64,000 nt of DNA from QIAW01 sp035487295 (lineage in GTDB: Bacteria; Acidobacteriota; Terriglobia; Terriglobales; Acidobacteriaceae): NCBI GenBank assembly GCA_035487295.1, contig DATHMH010000036.1:62001-126000 (forward strand), in the 5' to 3' direction. The notes below the pieces were generated by a model. It did no database searches. It was given only the letters and a program-made list of their open reading frames with translations, and had not been told where the DNA came from. Shown piece after piece: positions 32,394-42,524 of this stretch. Position 1 is the first letter of the stretch, and the number at the start of each line of letters is the position of its first letter. The position numbers and the translations under genes were made by a program.

Positions 32394-34661
32394 TCATTTC
32401 CATTCTCCTTGAAGCTCGAAGGCTGCCCAGAAATATGGATGACTCCAAGCGTTCTGCTTCCACATCTCAATCTGGGCTTTCCGCAAAGCAGCGGCCGGCC
32501 GCAGGCCTTCCTGTTCGATGGCCCTATAGAAGCGCTGCATCAGTTCGGCGGTGGCCTGATCGTTTACCTTCCACAGGCTGGAGACTACCCGGCCGGCTCC
32601 GGCGAACATGAATCCTCGCGTCAATCCAATCAGGCCCTCTCCTTTGATCTCTTTTCCCAATCCGGTTTCACAGGCGCTTAAGACCACCATGTCTGCCGGC
32701 AGCTTCAAATTGTAAATATCCTGCAGATTTAGAAATCCATTTTGTTGATTTCCGCGCTCATCCACCAGCGAAAGCACCAAGCCAGAAAGCTCGGGGCGTT
32801 CGCTGTCGAGCATGCCATGAGTGGCGAAGTGCACGAAGCGGAACTGCGCGAGGCGAGGATCAAGGGCAGTGGCGCGGCTGGCATCGAAATCGAGGGCCGC
32901 TGTTCCCTCTCCCGCGGGGGTAACCGCCAGAATAGCCATCGCCTCTCGCCGGGTATAGACCACTCGCGAGAAATACAATTCGCGTGTGGTTTTGGACTCT
33001 GTATCCCAGGATTCGACGTCCTGTTGGGAGTGGGCCAGCTGCAAGTGCCAGGCGTGCCCGCCAACACCGGCGACAATCTCCGGACGATTGCCACCACTGG
33101 GTTCCGTCACCGACAAAGACGCAGTGCGGCTGGGTTGTGACGATCGTCGCACATTGATTTTTGCTCGGACACGATCGTCGTTTTTATCGAATACCGGATC
33201 GGCCAAAATAGCCACGGTCCTGGCCGCGGGCGTGCGCCCAGCTTGCTCTTGCCGAAGAACAGCCAGCACAGAGGCTGAAGGCAATTTGACCATCTCGTGT
33301 TCTACAACCAAGGGGAGAGACGTTGGATTTTCCGAACCCTCCGGCAATGGCCCAGGCGCCGGCAATGCGGCAAACGGGATATATTGCAACGCCCCATCGC
33401 TCACAATGAGCAGGCGTTTCCCCTGAAGCTCGAGGGCTGCCGGCCCCAGAACCATCTGGCTCAACGATGCCGCCGCATTCCAGACGTCACGGTTTCTTGT
33501 CTCGATGGTCGAATGGTCGGCGCTTTCAATTCGAGGCTCTGCTGTTGAGGCCCGCAGCAGTTCGTAAAGCTGCCGGCAGGAGCTTTCGATCTGGGCGCGA
33601 GGTGGGAGTTGATAGACATGAAGCGACTCCGGGGTCATGGCGAAAACAAAACTGTGTTCTTTGCCCAGGAAGTACTCCAGCAACAACGTGTCAGAATCCA
33701 GCAGATCCTCTTGCACCTGTCTGGCCGTGAGTGGCTCCGGCTCCGTCAACGCCGCATAGCTGGGACTGCTCTCGCGAATCTGCTTTTCCACATCGCGCGA
33801 TTGCGCCAGCAATTGATCAATCTGCCGGTTGAGTGCTGCCAGCAGATCTTGTTTCTGGGCGTCGCCCAGCAGATGGAGACGGCGATTGGCTTTGATGCTC
33901 AACGATTTCTGCAGAGCGCGCTTTCGGCTGACCAATTCGGGAGCGACGCCTCGGGAAATATCCACACCAGCGGCAGCCAGGGTCTCAAGCAGAGTGCGCG
34001 CCCGCAACCGCTCCAGCGCCTGGAAGGCATGCTCAGCATCACCGTGGCCAACGAACAAGTCAATGTAATCCTGATAATAAGCCGCATATTTATCAAGGAT
34101 GCCAGAGCGAAATTCTTCCGAGCGGGCCATGCGTGGCGGTTGCGCCTCAAAGGCGTTCAGGGCCTTCTGATAAATTGCCGCGGCCCTGTCTTGTGCGTGT
34201 TTGGGAGCAGCAGACGAAGTCACATTCTGCCGTGCCTGAATACCGCTGCCATGCACGGCGGGATCCAGCACCCAAGTGCGACTCTCCTGACCACGCAGAC
34301 CGGTAAGCTTTACCGGTTCGCGCGGCAGATACTCGTTTTGCACGCGCGAGAGATCGAAGGTGGTTACAAACTCACCTTGGGTGTCTTGACAGCTCCAGCT
34401 CAGCAGAATATCTCCGGGCTTAACTCCTGCGATCTCGGCGTTCGAATACTCTTCGACACTTATGACGACGATACCCGGCCTGAGCTGCGCCCTAGCCTCT
34501 TGGCCGGCGAGGGCGAAAATGACGACCAAAAGAAAAACAATTGCACAACTCTTTACCTGGCGCCGACTCCTGCCGACAGCAGTTCGGATTACGACAGTGG
34601 ATGATAGAACGGCTGCGGTGCCGATGCCACGACCGTGGATCATGCAAATTTCCTCGCACAC
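32394..34661 (-). CDS. PDZ-CHAT caspase-like protease, secreted or membrane-anchored
   Basis: 755 aa from the first ATG; ATG at 34643 is another option. A hydrophobic segment (VKSCAIVFLLVVIFALAGQE) at about 37-56 is followed by a PDZ-like domain (IVVISVEEYSNAEIAGVKPG, then DILLSW). A helical region with TPR-like character spans about 160-330. A C-terminal CHAT domain covers about 380-755. The catalytic dyad is intact: His615 in HFATHGMLD and Cys664 in VLSACETGLG, with the closing motif GLTRGFMFAGAGRVVSSLWK. CHAT proteases are caspase relatives that cleave specific partners in bacterial defence and differentiation. It heads a four-gene operon with the DUF4034 and YVTN genes. Confidence 0.88.
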   Translation of the reverse strand: MCEEICMIHGRGIGTAAVLSSTVVIRTAVGRSRRQVKSCAIVFLLVVIFALAGQEARAQLRPGIVVISVEEYSNAEIAGVKPGDILLSWSCQDTQGEFVTTFDLSRVQNEYLPREPVKLTGLRGQESRTWVLDPAVHGSGIQARQNVTSSAAPKHAQDRAAAIYQKALNAFEAQPPRMARSEEFRSGILDKYAAYYQDYIDLFVGHGDAEHAFQALERLRARTLLETLAAAGVDISRGVAPELVSRKRALQKSLSIKANRRLHLLGDAQKQDLLAALNRQIDQLLAQSRDVEKQIRESSPSYAALTEPEPLTARQVQEDLLDSDTLLLEYFLGKEHSFVFAMTPESLHVYQLPPRAQIESSCRQLYELLRASTAEPRIESADHSTIETRNRDVWNAAASLSQMVLGPAALELQGKRLLIVSDGALQYIPFAALPAPGPLPEGSENPTSLPLVVEHEMVKLPSASVLAVLRQEQAGRTPAARTVAILADPVFDKNDDRVRAKINVRRSSQPSRTASLSVTEPSGGNRPEIVAGVGGHAWHLQLAHSQQDVESWDTESKTTRELYFSRVVYTRREAMAILAVTPAGEGTAALDFDASRATALDPRLAQFRFVHFATHGMLDSERPELSGLVLSLVDERGNQQNGFLNLQDIYNLKLPADMVVLSACETGLGKEIKGEGLIGLTRGFMFAGAGRVVSSLWKVNDQATAELMQRFYRAIEQEGLRPAAALRKAQIEMWKQNAWSHPYFWAAFELQGEWK

Positions 34662-34947
34662 TGTTAGCTAGAAGAAGCAAGTCAATATTATCAACAAAGC
34701 GAGTTCCGCAACAGACATCGATAACCTGCCCGGCTCAAAAATATTTGACCAACAAGTGAAAGGTTTCTGCCATTTTTGTCATATCTATCAGGGAGTGGTT
34801 TGCAAACACCTCTCCCACCCGCGGTTTGAAAGCGCGACGTGTCAATTCTTTAAAAATTGATCGCAAGAAAGAACTGCCGGGGCGTTCCAGCAAGTGTTCT
34901 ACAGATTCCGTGCAGGAGTGCGGTAAAGAAAAGGAGAGGTACACGTT

Positions 34948-37900
34948 ATGTTTGCTTCCATACGACTTGGCTTTGTTTCGGTTCTGCTTTGCGTTTCAAT
35001 CTTAATATCATCGGCATTTGCCCAAGGCATGTTTCATTCGGCGGTCAATTATGCGGATCCGCTTGGACCACATTCGGTCGCGGTGGGTGATTTCAATGGT
35101 GACGGTATTCCCGATCTGGCAGTGGCAAATTTTGATGGCAGTAACGTAAGCATCTTTCTGGGTAAGCCAGATGGAACCTTCCAGTCCCCGATCAACTACG
35201 CAACGGGTTTTCAACCGGTTGCAATTGCGGTGGGCGACTTCGATGGCAACGGCAAGCTGGATTTGGTAACAGCAAATTCCAGTAACAGCAATAGCATCAG
35301 CGTACTTTTGGGCAATGGTGACGGCAGCTTTCATCCGGCTGTCAACCGTTCTATTGGCTCCAATCCGGCCTTTGTGGCGGTCGCTGACCTGAATGGAGAC
35401 GGCAAACTCGATCTTGTTATAAATTCGGGCAGCCAACTCGTTGTGGTGTTGGGCACTTCAGATGGGACCTTCTCGGGAAACCCATTGTTTTATAGTTTGC
35501 CTCCGTCTCCATCTTCTGTTGCAATCGGCGATCTGAACGGTGACGGTAGACCTGATGTGGTTGTGACCAGCCGGGCTTTCGGTTCCGTGGCGATCTTGTT
35601 GAACATGGGAAACGGAAATTTGGTGGGCGTCAGCAACTATCCTGTTGGCTCACAACCGCAGTCGGTCGCCATTGGAGACTTCAACGGCGACGGCAAACCT
35701 GATCTGGTGGTGGTCAATCAAGGCAGCAACAATGTGAGTGTGCTTCTGAGCAATGGAGGCGGTTTGTTCCAGCAGCCGGTCAACTTCAACGTTGGTTCAC
35801 TTCCGCAATCGGTCGCCGTGACAGACTTGAATAGCGACGGCAAATTGGACCTGGTAGTCGCCAACCAGGGCGATGGCAGTGTCAGCCTACTGCTGGGCAA
35901 TGGAGCTGGTTCTTCTCAGCTTTTCCAGCCTGCAGGGACATATGCTACAGGCTCGTCCCCGCAAGCGATCGCCGTCGCTGATTTTAATGGCGATGGCAGG
36001 CCCGACATCGTGACCGCGAACTACCACGCCATTGGAGGCAACGATGTCTCTGTCCTGCTGAATAATGTACTGCCCACTATACCCATAAGCAACGGGCTCA
36101 GTTTTCTCGCTCCGAGGGTCTATAGCAATCAATTGTCGGGACACTTTGTTGCCATCGGGGACATCAACGGCGACGGCAGGCCCGATTTAGCCATTGCGAA
36201 TTACGTGACCAATGACGTTACTGTTCTTTTGAATACCGCAACGAGCCTTCAGCCGTTAACTCTTACGGTTGGCGCCGGCCCGAACGCTGTCGCGCTGGGC
36301 GACTTCAATGGTGACGGCAGGCTGGATCTGGCCACAGCCAATTTCAAGGACAACGATGTGAGCGTGCTCTTACAGGGGACGAATGGGGCCTTCCAACCGG
36401 CGGTGAATTATAGTGCCGACCTTGGTCCAATCTCGATTGCTGACGGTGATTTCAACGGCGATGGCAAACTTGATCTCGCGGTGGTCAACGGTTCGGGCAA
36501 CAGCGTAAGCGTGCTGTTGGGCAATGGTGACGGCACCTTTCAACCAGCGGTGAACTACAGCGTTGGCAATCGTCCCTACTTTGTGGCCATCGGCGACGTT
36601 AACGGTGACGGAAAACTGGATCTGGCTGTGGTCAACCAGTTCGACAATAATGTGAGCGTATTGCTGGGCAATGGCGATGGAACTTTCCAGCCAGCGGTGA
36701 ACTATAACACCGGCTCGGCTCCGGAGGCGGTCGCCATCGCCGATTTGAACCGCGACGGTAAAGCTGACCTGGTCGTGGCTAACTACTTAGCGGGCACTGT
36801 CAGTGTGCTGATCGGTAAAGGCGACGGCACCTTCCAGCCTGCTAACAGTTACGCTGCCGGTCCTTTTCCGCAGTCCATTGCCGTAGGTGACTTCAATGGC
36901 GACGGTAAGCTCGATTTGGTTGTGGCCAATAACAACAGCGGTTCACCAAACGGCATCGTCAGCATACTTCCGGGCAATGGAGACGGCAGTTTCCGTCAGC
37001 CATTCGGTGTGAACGTTGGATCGAATGTTGACGCGTTGATGGCGGCAGTAGGCGACTTCAACAGCGATGGCAAGGCTGATCTCATAGTCGGTACACTTGT
37101 CGGAGCCAGCATTGTGCTGAACACTGGCGGCACTACGGTCGCGCCCCCGGTCCCCATTTCTCCTGTGGTCTTCGGACAGAGCATCACTGTTCCGATCGCC
37201 GTTGCCAACACCTTGGGGGCAAACACTCCCTCAGGCAGCGTGCAATTTCAGGATGGAACTGCCAACCTGGGCGGGCCAGTGCCCTTAAACGGCTTTGGGG
37301 GGAGCGCCACGGCCGCTCTCTTTTTCAACAACGGACTTCCCGCAGGAACGCACACAATTACAGCTCTCTACTCTGGTGACCAAAATTTCTGGACCAACAC
37401 TGGAACTCCCTTTACTTTGACTGTCAATCGGGCAAGCACAACTTTGCAGGTCTTTACAATCAATAATCCTGCAACCTACGGAAACCCGATAACCCTAAGC
37501 GCGAACATCAACGTGGTAGCTCCGGGCATGGGCACCCCTGGCGGTACGGTGCAATTTCTGGACGGCGGCATCAACCTGGGGCCGGCGATTTCGCTTTCCA
37601 ATGGTATCGCTCGACTCACCATCGACGGTGCTACGGTTCCTTTTTTGGCAGCGGGAACACACAGTATCAGTGCCATATATTCCGGCAGCGGTAATTATGC
37701 AGGCAGCAACGGTAGTCTGGGGCTGACGGTAAACCAAAGTGGTACAGCAACCGTGGCCTCTTCTCTCAATAGCCCTGCTGTTTTCGGAAGCCCAGTCACC
37801 CTGCAGGTGAACGTGCAGGCCCTCGCCCCTGGCGGTGGCATACCGGATGGCAGCGTACAATTCATGGACAATACCGGCGGCCCCCTTCCTCTCGGCGCAC

Positions 37901-39282
37901 CTGTTGTGCTCTCTAATGGCGCTGCTCAACTCATTGTGGACGGCACAACTGTTCCCTTCTTATCCGCGGGAACACACAATATCGGGGTAGTGTATAGCGG
38001 TGCGACAAACTATGTTGGCAGTTTCTCCAATCCTTTTGTGCAGACGATAACCCCAGGTACCCCAGCGATTACATGGGGCACTCCTGTGCCCATTACATAC
38101 GGCACCGCCTTGAGCGGCGCTCAGCTAAATGCAACGGCCAGTGTTTCGGGAACATTTTTCTATACACCGGCTGCGGGCACGGTTCTGCCTGTGGGAAACC
38201 AGACGCTCTCGGTCACGTTTACACCTACCGATACCATTGACTACACAACAGTAACAACTATTGTTCCCCTGATTGTTATTCGGGCTCCACTGACAATCAC
38301 AGCCGCTGATGCTTCACGCGCGTATGGTGCAGCGAATCCAACTTTCACCGGGACTATAGGTGCGACGCAGAATGGCGATGTCATCACAGCCACTTACTCC
38401 GCGACAGCAACGCCAGGTAGTCCAGTCGGAACGTATGCCATTGTTCCTACACCGGCCGGTACCGCACTATCCAATTACAGTATTGTCCTGGTCAACGGAA
38501 GATTGACCGTAACTCAACTTCCGATGACGGTAACGGCGAACAATGTCTCGCGTTTATATGGATCAGACAATCCCCCGCTTACGGGAAGTGTTTCCGGTTT
38601 GGTCAACGGCGACAATATTACGGTCACGTTTAACTCACCGGCGCTGCCTGCAAGTGCGGTGGGGAATTACCCCATTGTCCCGGTGTTGAGCGACCCGAAT
38701 AATCGTCTGGGGAATTACACAGTCAGCAGTACTAATGCAGTGCTTACAGTTGCTCCCGCGCCGCTGGTGGTGATAGCCAACAATGCCATGCGTCCCTTCG
38801 GTGTTCCTAATCCGGCATTCACAGGTTCAATTCGGGGGATCGTCAATAACGACAACATCGCCGCAATTTTTTCGTCTCCGGCAACGCCAACCAGCCCGCC
38901 GGGAACCTACCCCATTGTGTCCGCATTGCTGGATCCCAATAGCTTATTGGGCAACTACAGCGTCAGCATTACCCATGGTGTTCTTACCGTGACTCAGGCA
39001 GTCACTATGTTGAATCTCACCTCATCCCACAATCCGGTCGAGGACGATAGCAGAGTCAGTTTCACTGCGACTGTGGCCTCTTCTGGCGGCATTCCCACAG
39101 GAAACGTTTCGTTCTTCGATGGCAACAAATTATTAGATATAGAACCGTTGAATGCCTTCGGCGTTGCTACCTTCAGCACCAGACGACTTTCTGTGGGTAC
39201 TCACGTGATCGAAGCGAAGTATAGTGGAAATGCCGATCTTCAGGGCAGCTCGGCTGCACTTTCTGAAGTCATACGGCGTTAA
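34948..39282 (+). CDS. giant secreted FG-GAP / Ig-like / MBG protein
   Basis: 1444 aa behind AAGGAGAGG, with a signal peptide (GFVSVLLCVSILISSAFAQG). Residues about 25-725 hold some 14 FG-GAP/VCBS repeats of roughly 48-50 aa, each with VAVGDFNGDGIPDLAVAN-type Ca2+-binding DxDxDG loops and a VSVLLGNGDGTFQPAVNY strand. About 730-1030 are Ig-like domains (GSVQFQDGTANLGG, HTITALYSGD). About 1050-1345 are three MBG-type domains (ADASRAYGAANPTFTG and relatives). The last domain is again Ig-like (GNVSFFDGNKLL). Such proteins are typical outer surface or adhesive proteins of acidobacteria. It is divergent from the CHAT operon with 286 bp between starts. A perfect palindromic hairpin follows. Confidence 0.92.
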   Translation: MFASIRLGFVSVLLCVSILISSAFAQGMFHSAVNYADPLGPHSVAVGDFNGDGIPDLAVANFDGSNVSIFLGKPDGTFQSPINYATGFQPVAIAVGDFDGNGKLDLVTANSSNSNSISVLLGNGDGSFHPAVNRSIGSNPAFVAVADLNGDGKLDLVINSGSQLVVVLGTSDGTFSGNPLFYSLPPSPSSVAIGDLNGDGRPDVVVTSRAFGSVAILLNMGNGNLVGVSNYPVGSQPQSVAIGDFNGDGKPDLVVVNQGSNNVSVLLSNGGGLFQQPVNFNVGSLPQSVAVTDLNSDGKLDLVVANQGDGSVSLLLGNGAGSSQLFQPAGTYATGSSPQAIAVADFNGDGRPDIVTANYHAIGGNDVSVLLNNVLPTIPISNGLSFLAPRVYSNQLSGHFVAIGDINGDGRPDLAIANYVTNDVTVLLNTATSLQPLTLTVGAGPNAVALGDFNGDGRLDLATANFKDNDVSVLLQGTNGAFQPAVNYSADLGPISIADGDFNGDGKLDLAVVNGSGNSVSVLLGNGDGTFQPAVNYSVGNRPYFVAIGDVNGDGKLDLAVVNQFDNNVSVLLGNGDGTFQPAVNYNTGSAPEAVAIADLNRDGKADLVVANYLAGTVSVLIGKGDGTFQPANSYAAGPFPQSIAVGDFNGDGKLDLVVANNNSGSPNGIVSILPGNGDGSFRQPFGVNVGSNVDALMAAVGDFNSDGKADLIVGTLVGASIVLNTGGTTVAPPVPISPVVFGQSITVPIAVANTLGANTPSGSVQFQDGTANLGGPVPLNGFGGSATAALFFNNGLPAGTHTITALYSGDQNFWTNTGTPFTLTVNRASTTLQVFTINNPATYGNPITLSANINVVAPGMGTPGGTVQFLDGGINLGPAISLSNGIARLTIDGATVPFLAAGTHSISAIYSGSGNYAGSNGSLGLTVNQSGTATVASSLNSPAVFGSPVTLQVNVQALAPGGGIPDGSVQFMDNTGGPLPLGAPVVLSNGAAQLIVDGTTVPFLSAGTHNIGVVYSGATNYVGSFSNPFVQTITPGTPAITWGTPVPITYGTALSGAQLNATASVSGTFFYTPAAGTVLPVGNQTLSVTFTPTDTIDYTTVTTIVPLIVIRAPLTITAADASRAYGAANPTFTGTIGATQNGDVITATYSATATPGSPVGTYAIVPTPAGTALSNYSIVLVNGRLTVTQLPMTVTANNVSRLYGSDNPPLTGSVSGLVNGDNITVTFNSPALPASAVGNYPIVPVLSDPNNRLGNYTVSSTNAVLTVAPAPLVVIANNAMRPFGVPNPAFTGSIRGIVNNDNIAAIFSSPATPTSPPGTYPIVSALLDPNSLLGNYSVSITHGVLTVTQAVTMLNLTSSHNPVEDDSRVSFTATVASSGGIPTGNVSFFDGNKLLDIEPLNAFGVATFSTRRLSVGTHVIEAKYSGNADLQGSSAALSEVIRR

Positions 39283-39302
39283 GCTCGAAGAGGCAGTACC
39301 AA

Positions 39303-39328
39303 CCCCGGCTGTTACGTAACAGCCGGGG
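39303..39328 (+). terminator. 26-bp perfect palindrome after the FG-GAP gene
   Basis: CCCCGGCTGTTAC (39303-39315) pairs with GTAACAGCCGGGG (39316-39328) with no spacer. It lies 20 bp after the stop codon and has no T run. Confidence 0.55.
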
Positions 39329-39713
39329 GCTCATCGCAATTGCCTTATAGCCAGCGTTTAGTTCGTACTGCCAGATTTGCCTTGCGTGGACTGACCGGGT
39401 ACTTGTCGACCAAGGTCGGCCTTGGCGTTTCCGGCTCTTCCAGCGCCAATACAGACGGAACCGTCTGCGGCTCTACCGATCATATGCACGAACTGGTTTC
39501 CACGGAAATCCTCTCTCAAAATACAAGGGTATGATGTCGGCCCAACTAGACTAATTGCCCATCAAGAACGTGATGGGTTCAGAAATCGAGGGGCAAATAA
39601 ATCCCCAAATGGTTCATTCCCAAAATAGAACTTATTTCCTGCTTCCAATTACTTCCGTGGCGTGAAACGTTTCTTTCCACCGACGCACAATCCTCCAGAA
39701 CCGAGGAGGTTCC
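39329..39713. other. gene-free region upstream of 39714
   Basis: Apart from the terminator-like palindrome before it, I see nothing supported. Short frames have no ribosome-binding site. The promoter of the 39714 gene must lie here, but no clear -35/-10 pair was picked. Confidence 0.4.
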
Positions 39714-42098
39714 ATGCCAGACAAGAAAAATCCACCGCAAGCTGCCGACGGATCTCCTGCTGCCCCGGAGCTCAATAACCCAGACTTCCAGTATGTTCTG
39801 AAGGCGTTACTTACGGCCTATCAGCCCATCCTTGAGCAACAACTCAACCTGGCCAAGAATCCGCAGGAACTCCAGAAGGAAGCGCAGAGCCATCCGCCCA
39901 ATTGTGCTGACGAATTCGCCGAAGCCGATGGGCTGTTTCGCAAATTTCTGAACGAGGAGGTTGCGCTGCGGCTGATTCCCGAAGCGCAACGCGAGAAATT
40001 AGGCCCGATCGCAAGTTGGCGCTGGTGCCTTCAGCATATTCGCTGCTGCATTATTTTTGGATGGCTGGTCTGCCGTGGTCCGCGGACCTTCCGGGCATGG
40101 GCATATTACGTTTACCAGTACTGGCTGTGCGTGCGGCAATCGCTGGGCACTCCCATTGCGAATCCGCCCACCGAAGAACAGAAAAACGATTTCCGGATTC
40201 TCATCGAATCCCTGGCCAAGGCATACAAACCCTATCTGACCGATCAATTAGCCAGCGTGGAATTTCCGGCTGGAATTCCCGACGAAGTCCTGGGCGGAAA
40301 GATTGACTGCTTTGAAGGCCAGGCCGACACCTGCGCCATTTTCGAACGGCTTCTCACCACCGAAGCGGCCCAGGCCCTGTTGGGCAAAGCCGCATTCGCC
40401 ACACACAGGGAGGACGCCAATTTCTGGTTTTGCCGCTGCTGGTGCTTGTGTTCGCTTTGTTTCGGTTGCTGCCTGGCGCGGGCCCGATCGTTCATCGAAG
40501 TGTTCTGGTGCCTGGTGTATTACTTCCGCTGCCTGGTAGATTGCTTTCGTCCGCTGACGTGCGAGCTGACGGCTCCGCATAACTGCGTTCAAGAACAAGA
40601 ATTCGACAGCGTAGGCGTCTTCCGCGGTGTGCAAATCTTTGGCACGGCAACGGGAGCCTCTTGTAACCACTACACGCTGCAATGGAGACAGAGCGGCATT
40701 GGCCCCTGGCAAAGCTCAGGCATCGTCTATCCCGGAGGAGCCCCCATCGGCCCTTGTGGCGTGGTTGGCGGCCTGCTCGGATATTTGACCACATATCCCC
40801 TGGTCGCTCCGGGCCTGGTGGAAATCCAGCTCTGTGTGTTTTCCAGCGTCGCAGGAGAAGCTCCATGCTGCACCACGATATTCTTCGAACTGCAGCGCAA
40901 TCTGGTATGGATTCGCGGCATTGAAGGGCTCAGCGCCGCCACTCCCCCTGGATTGTTCGACCCCACAGCCCAGATCAAGGACGGAGGCGGGGTTGTGCGC
41001 TCGTTTGGAACGGCGTTGCGTGTATTCGGCTCCGCTGATGTCGGCGGATGCAGCGGGCAAACTATCAAACGCTTCACTCTCAGCTACCAGCAGGGGTTCA
41101 CGACCACGACAGCAGGCGCGTGGACAAAGTTCTGGGAGGTGGATTACGTCACCTCGCTCGAATTGGATGCGGGGACCAATTTGATTTTTGAGGACGTGCT
41201 GACCAAGCAGTGGGCGGAAGAAGAGTGGTACCACCTGGTTCCGCTGCCTATTCCCCATTTTGTGTGCAACGTTGTCGGCAACTACCTCAGCGAAGTGTAT
41301 TGGAGCACACAATTCCCCGAAGGGCCTTTTGCAATCAACTACCCTGACCCGCCTGTCACCTGCGGAGAGGCTCCCGTGGCCACCTGGAATTCGACTCCCT
41401 TGGCACTGTCGAACTGTCAAAGCGGGCGCTACACCCTGCGCCTTACTGTTGAGGACACGGGAGGTGGTCTAACGGATTCGCTCCGGCAGGTCTGGTTTGA
41501 CAACAAAAACATTTACGGCAAGATCGCCCAGATCGGTACCATTCCGGCGTGTTCCACCATCGGCCTGTCGTTTTTCTCCGGCGGCTCCGCCGATTGCAGC
41601 AAACCCTGGTCGGCGCCGCTGTTGGGCATTGCCTATGACGAATACATTGAAGAAGGCAACTTCACTCTCCCCAGCGATAATTTTGGCGGGTACTCGCTGG
41701 AAATCGCGAAGGATGGCGGTAGCTGGCACAGCCTGCAGATTCCCGGCCCAGGCAGTTCCCCCTGGGGGCCGCCCTTTGTAGGCACGTCTCGCGTGGGAGA
41801 TCCCGGAACGCGGTGTCCCACGGCAGTTCCGCCGCCAGGCCTGATTCCTCCACCTACGAACGGCATTTTGACGATGATTGACATGCGCCGCCTGGATTCA
41901 GTTTGCAATACCAATCCGGCCGATGCCGATCTGGTCTTGCAGCGTGCCACTGCCAAAACCCCGGGAGAATGCTGCGGGTTTGTCGTACACCTCTCGGTGT
42001 GGGACACATCCATTTGTCCCAGCCTTTCCGGTGGCCGGCACCAGGTTGATATCTATTTCCCATTCTGCATTTGCAACGATCTGCCGCCGGTTGGTTAG
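39714..42098 (+). CDS. Trp/Cys-rich protein with internal duplication and beta-rich C-terminus
   Basis: 794 aa behind AGGAGG. Residues about 24-145 and 160-285 are two copies of one unit: a helical start (DFQYVLKALLTAYQPILEQQ; DFRILIESLAKAYKPYLTDQ), a linker with F(L/E)R(K/L)(F/L)L, then a Trp/Cys/aromatic block (WRWCLQHIRCCIIFGWLVC; FWFCRCWCLCSLCFGCCLAR) ending WxCLVYYFRC. About 35 Cys are present, many in pairs. The C-terminal two thirds is beta-rich with repeats of the kind TIKRFTLSYQQG and GPWQSSGIVYPGGA. No signal peptide is visible. The next genes, a DUF1360 protein and a small MCCG protein, follow at 18 bp and in overlap. Family and role are not known. Confidence 0.75.
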   Translation: MPDKKNPPQAADGSPAAPELNNPDFQYVLKALLTAYQPILEQQLNLAKNPQELQKEAQSHPPNCADEFAEADGLFRKFLNEEVALRLIPEAQREKLGPIASWRWCLQHIRCCIIFGWLVCRGPRTFRAWAYYVYQYWLCVRQSLGTPIANPPTEEQKNDFRILIESLAKAYKPYLTDQLASVEFPAGIPDEVLGGKIDCFEGQADTCAIFERLLTTEAAQALLGKAAFATHREDANFWFCRCWCLCSLCFGCCLARARSFIEVFWCLVYYFRCLVDCFRPLTCELTAPHNCVQEQEFDSVGVFRGVQIFGTATGASCNHYTLQWRQSGIGPWQSSGIVYPGGAPIGPCGVVGGLLGYLTTYPLVAPGLVEIQLCVFSSVAGEAPCCTTIFFELQRNLVWIRGIEGLSAATPPGLFDPTAQIKDGGGVVRSFGTALRVFGSADVGGCSGQTIKRFTLSYQQGFTTTTAGAWTKFWEVDYVTSLELDAGTNLIFEDVLTKQWAEEEWYHLVPLPIPHFVCNVVGNYLSEVYWSTQFPEGPFAINYPDPPVTCGEAPVATWNSTPLALSNCQSGRYTLRLTVEDTGGGLTDSLRQVWFDNKNIYGKIAQIGTIPACSTIGLSFFSGGSADCSKPWSAPLLGIAYDEYIEEGNFTLPSDNFGGYSLEIAKDGGSWHSLQIPGPGSSPWGPPFVGTSRVGDPGTRCPTAVPPPGLIPPPTNGILTMIDMRRLDSVCNTNPADADLVLQRATAKTPGECCGFVVHLSVWDTSICPSLSGGRHQVDIYFPFCICNDLPPVG

Positions 42099-42116
42099 CG
42101 GGAATGGGAGATTACA

Positions 42117-42524
42117 ATGAGCGTTTGGTTTCGCTTCATTCTGGCCGTCCTCGCTACCTGGCGGGTTACTCACCTGCTGGCTAGAGAGGACGGCCCGGCT
42201 GATCTCATTGCCCGTTTCCGCGCCCTGCTTGGGCGGAGTCTGGCGGGCAAGTTGATGGACTGTTTTCACTGCCTGAGCTTATGGATCGCGATACCGGCGG
42301 CGCTTTTCGTATCGCGGCAATGGTCTGACGGGCTGATGGTTTGGGTCGCTCTCTCTGGCGCAGCTTGTCTGCTCGAGCGCCTGGGCCGCGATCCGATTGT
42401 TATGGAACCAATTTCACAGCTTGAACAACAAGGAGACGATCATGTGCTGCGGTCAGAAACGAGCCGAGTTGCGAAACAATCCCACTTCAACCACGACGCG
42501 GGAAAACACACAGCCTGCCTATAG
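42117..42524 (+). CDS. DUF1360-type small membrane protein
   Basis: 135 aa with GGGAG before the ATG. The start WFRFILAVLATWRVTHLLAR, then DGPADLIARFRALLG, and the motif DCFHCLSLWIAIPAALFVS with the CxxC pair follow the DUF1360 pattern. Hydrophobic segments at about 5-20, 50-65 and 73-87 indicate a small membrane protein. Its last 27 codons overlap the start of the next gene (42442) in another frame, which is more overlap than usual; either the C-terminal tail or the next start is not as drawn. It lies 18 bp after the duplicated Trp/Cys-rich gene, so the three genes look like a unit. Confidence 0.7.
   Translation: MSVWFRFILAVLATWRVTHLLAREDGPADLIARFRALLGRSLAGKLMDCFHCLSLWIAIPAALFVSRQWSDGLMVWVALSGAACLLERLGRDPIVMEPISQLEQQGDDHVLRSETSRVAKQSHFNHDAGKHTACL

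Noticed and set aside
33609..34604. A 331-aa plus-strand frame opposite the CHAT protease
   Set aside because: Antisense to a gene with an intact CHAT dyad; no ribosome-binding site or family signal.
39422..39628. A 68-aa frame in the gap before the Trp/Cys-rich gene
   Set aside because: No start signal, low-information composition and no recognisable content.
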